Source: SYIM01 sp041182885 (lineage in GTDB: Bacteria; Pseudomonadota; Gammaproteobacteria; Burkholderiales; Burkholderiaceae_E). Taken from it: a stretch of DNA of 30,818 nucleotides. The notes beneath the pieces were generated by a model. That model was not told the DNA's origin and did not search any database. It saw only the letters and a list, made by a program, of their open reading frames with translations. The position numbers were made by a program, and so were the translations under genes. The stretch spans positions 1-30,818 of the forward strand of contig JBMSQB010000056.1 of the NCBI GenBank assembly GCA_049423065.1, written 5' to 3'. Shown piece by piece: positions 25,670-30,818 of this stretch (position 1 is the stretch's first letter; every line of letters begins with the position of its first letter).

Positions 25670-26425
25670 TCAGAACTGATAACGGCGCAAGCCCCCGTCC
25701 ACCGGGATCACGGTGCCCGAGATATACCCCGCAAGCGGCGAAGCGAGAAAGACAGCGAGCGCGGCAAGCTCCTCCGGCTCGCCGTATCGGCCCACCGGAA
25801 TTTCGTTCTCACTCTGCCATTTCCGATACTCGGGCGAGTAATTGCGAAAGATCTGCTCCGAGTGAATTCGACCCGGCGGAATGCAGTTCACCGTGATGCC
25901 GTTCTTGCCCACCATCCGGGACAGGCCCTTGGCCCAGCTGTGCACCGCTGCCTTGGCGCAGAACGCGCCGTTTACATGATCGGGTTCGCTCTTGCCGGTG
26001 ATATTGATGATGCGCCCCCAATTTCGGGCAATCATCTGGTCGATGAGCGCGTCCGCCAGCTGACGCGGGCGGTCAAAATTCAGCGTCATCGCCTCCGTCC
26101 ACTGCGCCTCGGTCACGTGCAGGCTGGAAAAAGAGCGCGACCCCCCAGCGTTGTTCACCAGAATGTCGACGCCGCCCAGCGCCGCAACGGCGCGTGCCGC
26201 GAGCGATGGGGCCGCATCAGCAGCATAGAGATCAGACTCGAGCACCACCGGTTCGGGTCCGCCCGCCGCGGTGATGGCGGCTGCGGTATCACGCAGCTTG
26301 TCGACCCGACGGGCGCTGATCGCTACCCGCACGCCTTCAGCTGCAAGCGCTTTCGCAATGGCCGCGCCGATTCCAACACTCGCGCCAGTGACCAGCGCAG
26401 TTTTCCCTTTGAGCTGCATGTCCAT
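25670..26425 (-). CDS. SDR-family oxidoreductase with atypical active site
   Basis: This 251-residue Rossmann protein has the cofactor motif TGASVGIG (residues 13-20), the SARR segment at 37-40 that favours NADP, and NNAG at 91-94. The usual YxxxK is not intact: the stretch reads NGAFCAKAAVHSW, with K158 present but Ala at 154 where Tyr belongs, and the nearby Ser position is Asn141/Thr143 (S146 is offset). The C-terminal YISGTVIPVDGG is normal. ATG 26425 has a good gggag ribosome site. As first gene of the tcu operon it may act on a precursor or product of the tricarboxylate, or have a non-redox role. Upstream, 26426-26533 holds only a weak TTGGGC-16-TAAAGT promoter-like pair. Confidence 0.88.
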   Translation of the reverse strand: MDMQLKGKTALVTGASVGIGAAIAKALAAEGVRVAISARRVDKLRDTAAAITAAGGPEPVVLESDLYAADAAPSLAARAVAALGGVDILVNNAGGSRSFSSLHVTEAQWTEAMTLNFDRPRQLADALIDQMIARNWGRIINITGKSEPDHVNGAFCAKAAVHSWAKGLSRMVGKNGITVNCIPPGRIHSEQIFRNYSPEYRKWQSENEIPVGRYGEPEELAALAVFLASPLAGYISGTVIPVDGGLRRYQF

Positions 26426-26533
26426 TGTTCGCTCCCGAAATGCCGCCGCGTACCCGGCGCTGCGACGCGAGACTTTAACGCGTTGACCAAAAAGCCCAAA
26501 AACAGCCCATCGCTCAGGCGCCGGGTGCGCCCA

Positions 26534-27238
26534 TCAGGGAGCCGCCAATACCCACACCCGCGCAATTGTCCAGTAGGCGGCAACTGACCCGAACACCGAG
26601 AACACCATCACCCTGGCCCGGCCTGCCCAGGCAAGCTGCGCCCCGAATCTGACGATCAGCCACACACAGCCAATCACCAGGAGCTGGCCCGCCTCGACAC
26701 CCAGGTTGAATGCCAGCAGCGCGGCGACGCGATAGCCCCCGGGCAATCCAGCTTCCAACAGGGCCCCCGCAAAGCCCAGTCCATGTATCAGCCCAATCAC
26801 AAATGGCACGACAAAAGGAAAGCGACATGTGATCGAGTCGCGCGGACGCAAGGCCTCTGCACACACCACGACAATCGACAGCGCGATCCAGGCCTCGATC
26901 GGCGCCGAGGGCAAGCGCACGAAACCCAGTGTGGCGAGCGCAAGCGTGACACTGTGCGCCGCAGTAAATCCGGTGATGCCGATCACGAGTTGACGCTTGA
27001 AGCCAATCAAAACCGCGAGCGCAATCACGAACATCAGGTGGTCGATACCCGACAGGATGTGTTCGACCCCCAACAGACCATATGCGCGTGCAACCTGCTG
27101 GAGGTCAAGGCCCGCGGAGAGGGTGGGAGTCAGCAACCGGATATCGGCTTCAAGCTGGTCAATGTCATGGGCATGACAGGGAACTGCCCACGTGGACAGC
27201 GCGCTCAACGCCACATACAGGCAAAACCGCTTTCTCAT
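26534..27238 (-). CDS. HupE/UreJ-type membrane protein, short form
   Basis: This 234-residue protein has a signal peptide ending in CHAH (residues 1-23), a short periplasmic piece and about six helices. The family's His/Asp motif reads GVEHILSGIDHLMF with H60, D66 and H67. Further polar residues in helices are H95 (FTAAHSVTLALA), H152 (GLIHGLGFAGAL) and E182 (FNLGVEAGQL). HupE/UreJ proteins are linked to nickel or cobalt uptake; this subgroup has no proven substrate. Many relatives carry a larger N-terminal extracytoplasmic domain that is almost absent here. I chose ATG 27238; a TTG at 27250 overlapping the previous stop is possible. Confidence 0.82.
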   Translation of the reverse strand: MRKRFCLYVALSALSTWAVPCHAHDIDQLEADIRLLTPTLSAGLDLQQVARAYGLLGVEHILSGIDHLMFVIALAVLIGFKRQLVIGITGFTAAHSVTLALATLGFVRLPSAPIEAWIALSIVVVCAEALRPRDSITCRFPFVVPFVIGLIHGLGFAGALLEAGLPGGYRVAALLAFNLGVEAGQLLVIGCVWLIVRFGAQLAWAGRARVMVFSVFGSVAAYWTIARVWVLAAP

Positions 27239-27246
27239 CACCACGC

Positions 27247-28086
27247 TCAATTCGGGGTGACCCTGATTCGATAATTCCGAACCAGGTCTTGAAGCCGCTG
27301 CTCGATTGCCTGTTCGCGCTGTTCGCGCCGCCAGTCATCAAGAACGCGCGCGCGCACATCCTGAAGGCGCGGCTGCTGAGCTTCTCGAACCCGATGCACC
27401 CGCACGAGGGTGACCCCTGAATCGCCAGACGCCCTAACCCATCGCCCGGGTTCAGCCGAGCGAGCCGTTGCGACCAGAGGATCGCCATACGACCGAACCA
27501 GCAAGCCCTCGGGCGCATCGCGGTAAATGTGAAGACGCGCGTTCGGGCCGGGCTCGGCAACCGGATGATCGGACCGGTTCAGGCGGTCTAGCAGCGAGCC
27601 GATCTCTGCATCCGTTGGTGCTCCTAGAAGCCTCATGACCTCCAGATCAAAGATCGCCGGTTGCGAATAGCGTGAAATGCGAGCCAAAAACCAGCGCTCA
27701 AGCTCGGGCTCGTCAATCTCTGTAACCACATATTCGCGGTGCAGAGCAACCAGAGTCTGGCGCACCACCCGCTCGCGAATGACCGGGTCAGACTTGTCCA
27801 GGCCCCGGCGCAGCCCCTCCCGATAGACCGCCTCTTCGCGTATCCAGCTCGCGAGCGCAGCGCGCAACTCGTCCTCGCTCGCCGCCCGCCCAAGCGATGC
27901 CTCCAGTTTCGCGACGGTTGCAGCGTGCACCGGAGCGGGCACGCGAATGTCGGCATCGCCGCGAAGGGTAGTGACTAAGCGATCAAGACCAAACAGGAGA
28001 GCGCCCGCGACGAAAAACAATACAAGCGGTTCGCGAAGCAGTTCGAGCCTGGGCGATTTCCGTTCGCCAGCTGACCGCGTACTCAC
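27247..28086 (-). CDS. Membrane-anchored PpiC/parvulin-like protein
   Basis: This protein of about 279 residues has a charged N-terminus, one membrane helix (REPLVLFFVAGALLFGLDRL, about residues 17-37), a SurA/PrsA-like helical region (WIREEAVYREGLRRGLDKSDPVIRERVV), and a degenerate parvulin-like C-terminal domain with a W-V-x-S pattern and a final coiled segment ending in RNYRIRV. It resembles PpiC-type proteins usually annotated as peptidylprolyl isomerase. I see few of the active-site residues, so a chaperone or assembly role is more likely than catalysis. GTG 28086 starts one base after the YHYH gene stop; an ATG at 28137 would overlap that gene and give a low-complexity start. The stop nearly overlaps the HupE-like gene. 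Confidence 0.78.
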   Translation of the reverse strand: MSTRSAGERKSPRLELLREPLVLFFVAGALLFGLDRLVTTLRGDADIRVPAPVHAATVAKLEASLGRAASEDELRAALASWIREEAVYREGLRRGLDKSDPVIRERVVRQTLVALHREYVVTEIDEPELERWFLARISRYSQPAIFDLEVMRLLGAPTDAEIGSLLDRLNRSDHPVAEPGPNARLHIYRDAPEGLLVRSYGDPLVATARSAEPGRWVRASGDSGVTLVRVHRVREAQQPRLQDVRARVLDDWRREQREQAIEQRLQDLVRNYRIRVTPN

Positions 28087-28087
28087 C

Positions 28088-30673
28088 TCAGTTTGTGAGC
28101 AATTGAAAGGTGCCGCGGGTGTTGGGCTTGGTTCCATCCCAGAAGTTTGGGATCTCGTTGATCCTGCCACGCCACGCCCCCGTGATCAGGGAATGAACCG
28201 TGTAGGAAGTACCCCCGGCTACTGCGCCATTCTTGAGCGTCTTTGCCGAGTACGGGCGTGAATGCTGGTGGTAGCTCGATACCCCATCGATCAAGTGCGT
28301 GTGCCCGCCATAGGCGTCCAGTTCAACGCCCGTCGTTGCCGCGGTCGAGGTGGGCAATGTGGCGCTGGCGGTGTATCCCACCATGTCGGGATGGCTCGAC
28401 AGGTAGCGGCCATAGAGCGCAATTCCATCAAACCCAAAGCCGATCAGCGGAGGGTGGCTTTGGCCAGCGTAGTCGCGCTGGTTGTAAAGACTCATGCCGT
28501 TGCCAATTGCAGAGAACCCATCAGCATGACAGTGGTAGCCGAACCCCTGACCCACATGGCAGCCGTGCATGTTCAGACTGGACTCTTCCTGCGAGGTGAC
28601 GAGGATGTTGTTCAGCACCGGATAAATCGAGGTTCCATCGATCATCACGCCGTTGTCGGCGATCGACGCATAGTTCTCCACCGTGGTTCGTGTATCGCAG
28701 GTGTTGCCGGCAACCTTCTGGAAATCGCTGAAAAGCGTCGCGGACATGGTGTTGTCGCACAGGCCAGTGGTCAGCCCGTAATCGCGAAGCGGCACGCGGA
28801 AAAAGAAGTTTTGACGAACCGTTGAGCGGGTGACGCACTGATTGCCGTACCCGGTTCCACCCACACCTTGACTACACACCGTGATCGAAGTGTCGCCCCC
28901 TCCGGGCGGCCTGACCACATCGCGCAGGTAGTGGGGCGACTCGGGCACCGAGTACGCGACAACGATCATGGCGGGGTGGTAGGCGCCTGCCGCGTCCCTG
29001 GGGTTGACGAAATAGATCAGCGGAACCGTATGTTCGGCGGCTGTGCCGTCAACGACGCTGTCGCCGAACAGTGTGTAGCGCAGTGCGGCATCGCGGAACA
29101 CCTTGTAGGTGCTGAGGGGATAGCGAAGCGCGAATCCATTCGACCGGGCGGTGGATTCGATAGTCGCGAGCATCGCATCCTGCTGGGCGACCGTTGCGCT
29201 GTTGTAGCCAACGGCAGGCGTGGTGTTATTGGTACTGATCTGACTTCTGAAGGTGGCAGAGTCGGGGCGGGTCACAAAGCTGGCAAGCGAGGTGCTGGTA
29301 ATTTTCTGCAAACTGATCTGGAAGGGCATTGATGAATTGGTGGATGCAGTGATGCTGCTGGGGTTGAAGTCGGTTGGCATATCGAAGTTGATCGGGCTGC
29401 CGTAGAGAGCCAGCTGCGTGGCCTCGCCGATGGAATCGACGAGGCTCGCCTCGCCGTTTGCGTACCGTACGTAGCGGGGGGCAAATGAACTGTCCTGCGT
29501 GTGGGCGTAGGTGCTGCTGTTGTAGGTGTAGCGCTTGTTTGCCCTCAGCAGTTTGGTGGCACTTTCGTAACCAAAGCACAGATACCCATGCCCGGTGCTT
29601 GCGCCGAGGCCCCAGTTATTCCTGAAGGCAAGCTTGTTTGCGGATGACGCATCCACATCAATCGAGTAGTTCGAATTGAGGTGCGCATCGAGGCGGAAAC
29701 AACTGCTGTCGGTGCTGTCCACCACCGCGTGCAGGGTCCTCGACAGCCAATCGTTATAGGTGGTTGCACCACTCAGCGCGGTGCCCAGCAGCGGATACGC
29801 ATTGACGCCCTTGCTGCCAGTCGCCCAGAAAAGCGGCGCCGCTGCGGTGTCGCCGATCAAAAACCGCTTCCGCGAGGTGAAGGCAGTCAGCCTCGTGAGG
29901 CTGTCCGCGGTGTAGCCCAGGTTGACGATGGACGAAAACTTCTGCGGGGCGAATGACGTGGCCGCGGGCAATGCTGGCGTAGCCGTCACCGCAGCAGACT
30001 GCGGGCTGTTGCCCACCGTGTTTGTGCCCAACACGGTGCAGGAGTAGGTCATGCCATTGGTAAGACCGGTCACGGCCAACGGGCTGGCGGCGCCCGATGC
30101 GCTCGAACTGACCGCCCCTGCCGTGCAGGTTGCCGTATAGCTTGAGACCGCTCTGCCGCCGCTGAAGGCCGGTGCCGAAAACGCGACGCTGATGCGTTGA
30201 TTGCCTGCGCTTGTGGTCGTGATTACAGGAGCGGAGGGAACGGTTGCCGGGCTGCCGCTCGCGGCCATCGTCAGAATCTGTATCGCCTCGTCCTGGGTCA
30301 CACGGCCATCGATATTCAGATCAACAGCGCTCACCTGTTCCTGGGAGAGCGATGCCGCCTGCAAGGGCCCCGGGCCATCAGGGTCGGCGTTCGGGTTACG
30401 ACCAGTCGCCATTTTCAGAGCGGCCAGAACGTCAGAGGCGGTGAACGCCGGCGATTCGGCTGCTGCCGCGGGGTTGGGGGTCAGCCCGACACCACTGACC
30501 GATGGAATATTCCCCGGGCCGAAATACTGCGGTGGTTTCAGGCCTTCGGACAGTACAGCGCCAGACAGCGGATCGGCCGCCCCCACCGCAGGAGGAGCCC
30601 GACCATCGCCACAGCCTGACAGCACGGCAAGCCCCAAGAGGCCTGAGATGAAACAGCGTGACGAGCGGTTCAT
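28088..30673 (-). CDS. YHYH-domain lipoprotein with dockerin-like and FN3-like modules
   Basis: This 861-residue surface or periplasmic lipoprotein has a lipobox LSGC with Cys21. A dockerin-like calcium segment spans about 78-136 (SDVLAALKMATG, then DLNIDGRVTQDEA from D118), a fibronectin-III-like domain about 147-233, a long unassigned beta-rich region, and a C-terminal YHYH domain (about 590-860). The domain's motif is YHCH here (Y713-H716), preceded by MHGCHVGQGFG and followed by PLIGFGFDGIALYGRY. A second His cluster is GGHTHLIDG (H791, H793) and YHQHS (Y801-H804). These His/Cys groups look like metal ligands, which is inference. YHYH proteins have no established function. It is first in an operon with the PpiC-like and HupE-like genes. 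Confidence 0.85.
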   Translation of the reverse strand: MNRSSRCFISGLLGLAVLSGCGDGRAPPAVGAADPLSGAVLSEGLKPPQYFGPGNIPSVSGVGLTPNPAAAAESPAFTASDVLAALKMATGRNPNADPDGPGPLQAASLSQEQVSAVDLNIDGRVTQDEAIQILTMAASGSPATVPSAPVITTTSAGNQRISVAFSAPAFSGGRAVSSYTATCTAGAVSSSASGAASPLAVTGLTNGMTYSCTVLGTNTVGNSPQSAAVTATPALPAATSFAPQKFSSIVNLGYTADSLTRLTAFTSRKRFLIGDTAAAPLFWATGSKGVNAYPLLGTALSGATTYNDWLSRTLHAVVDSTDSSCFRLDAHLNSNYSIDVDASSANKLAFRNNWGLGASTGHGYLCFGYESATKLLRANKRYTYNSSTYAHTQDSSFAPRYVRYANGEASLVDSIGEATQLALYGSPINFDMPTDFNPSSITASTNSSMPFQISLQKITSTSLASFVTRPDSATFRSQISTNNTTPAVGYNSATVAQQDAMLATIESTARSNGFALRYPLSTYKVFRDAALRYTLFGDSVVDGTAAEHTVPLIYFVNPRDAAGAYHPAMIVVAYSVPESPHYLRDVVRPPGGGDTSITVCSQGVGGTGYGNQCVTRSTVRQNFFFRVPLRDYGLTTGLCDNTMSATLFSDFQKVAGNTCDTRTTVENYASIADNGVMIDGTSIYPVLNNILVTSQEESSLNMHGCHVGQGFGYHCHADGFSAIGNGMSLYNQRDYAGQSHPPLIGFGFDGIALYGRYLSSHPDMVGYTASATLPTSTAATTGVELDAYGGHTHLIDGVSSYHQHSRPYSAKTLKNGAVAGGTSYTVHSLITGAWRGRINEIPNFWDGTKPNTRGTFQLLTN

Positions 30674-30746
30674 GGACGGCCTTGCCGGAATGCGAACGGG
30701 GGAAGAATCTCGCGCCCTGCTCGCTTGTTCCAGGGTGGCGAGCCGT

Positions 30747-30773
30747 CACTTTATCGCACTCCACTGTATCGCA
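30747..30773. repeat. Direct repeat CACT-(T/G)-TATCGCA upstream of the YHYH gene
   Basis: CACTTTATCGCA (30747-30758) and CACTGTATCGCA (30762-30773) differ in one of 12 bases and start 15 bp apart, 74-100 bp upstream of the YHYH gene ATG. The rest of the 145-bp segment to the window end shows no gene or clear promoter. It may be a regulator-binding site. Confidence 0.5.
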
Positions 30774-30818
30774 GTCCCGTCCCGAATATCGCCGTGTGGC
30801 GGGAGCCCATTGGTGGGC

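Noticed and set aside
26489..26531. Intrinsic terminator after the HupE-like gene
   Set aside because: A 5-bp GGCGC/GCGCC stem exists, but the T-run lies about 14 nt away, which does not fit a functional terminator.

Overview
The window looks like a chromosomal segment of a high-GC betaproteobacterium, most likely order Burkholderiales. The reasons are the Bug-type tripartite tricarboxylate receptors (two copies), a fimV gene directly behind asd, the leuC-leuD-leuB-asd order, the TcuA/TcuB pair, and a strong G/C preference at third codon positions. I cannot place it to genus. No rRNA, tRNA, CRISPR array, transposase or phage gene was seen. Coding density is very high. The longest stretches without a gene are about 149 bp (9329-9477) and 145 bp (30674-30818), so no gap exceeds 300 bp.

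Region 1 (1-9328, all minus strand) is a housekeeping run: gltX, aroC, an MFS permease, leuC, leuD, leuB, asd and the start of fimV, which runs off the left edge. It covers glutamyl-tRNA charging, the last step to chorismate, the two middle steps of leucine synthesis, the aspartate-semialdehyde step, and a cell-pole/type IV pilus hub protein with a striking TPAP tandem repeat. Two perfect or near-perfect hairpins fill the leuD-leuB gap.

Region 2 (9478-14315, plus strand) is a tightly coupled operon: a type-B carboxylesterase, then an SsuB/TauB-like ATPase, a Tat-exported substrate-binding protein and two different permeases. All four junctions are 4-base start/stop overlaps. It probably imports and de-esterifies one compound, which is unknown. 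rmuC follows at 14369. A lone Bug receptor lies on the minus strand at 15874-16857.

Region 3 (16966-20866) is a sulfide/persulfide response locus. A BigR/SqrR-type ArsR repressor, two half-size YeeE/YedE sulfur-transport proteins and a SulP anion transporter form a minus-strand operon, divergent from a Blh/ETHE1-like persulfide dioxygenase. The AT-rich 113-bp gap holds back-to-back sigma70 promoters and two copies of the palindrome CAATA-N3-TATTG exactly 30 bp apart, one on each core promoter element. A panE-like ketopantoate reductase follows.

Region 4 (21914-26425, minus strand) is a tricarballylate-type catabolic operon: an SDR protein lacking the catalytic Tyr, a Bug receptor, TcuA (FAD dehydrogenase) and TcuB (Fe-S/membrane electron-transfer protein).

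Region 5 (26534-30673, minus strand) is the least explained part. It holds an 861-residue lipoprotein with dockerin-like, FN3-like and YHYH domains, a membrane-anchored degenerate parvulin-type protein, and a short HupE/UreJ-type membrane protein. The three genes touch or overlap. I consider this cassette the best candidate for an undescribed system, possibly for metal handling or for a surface metalloprotein.
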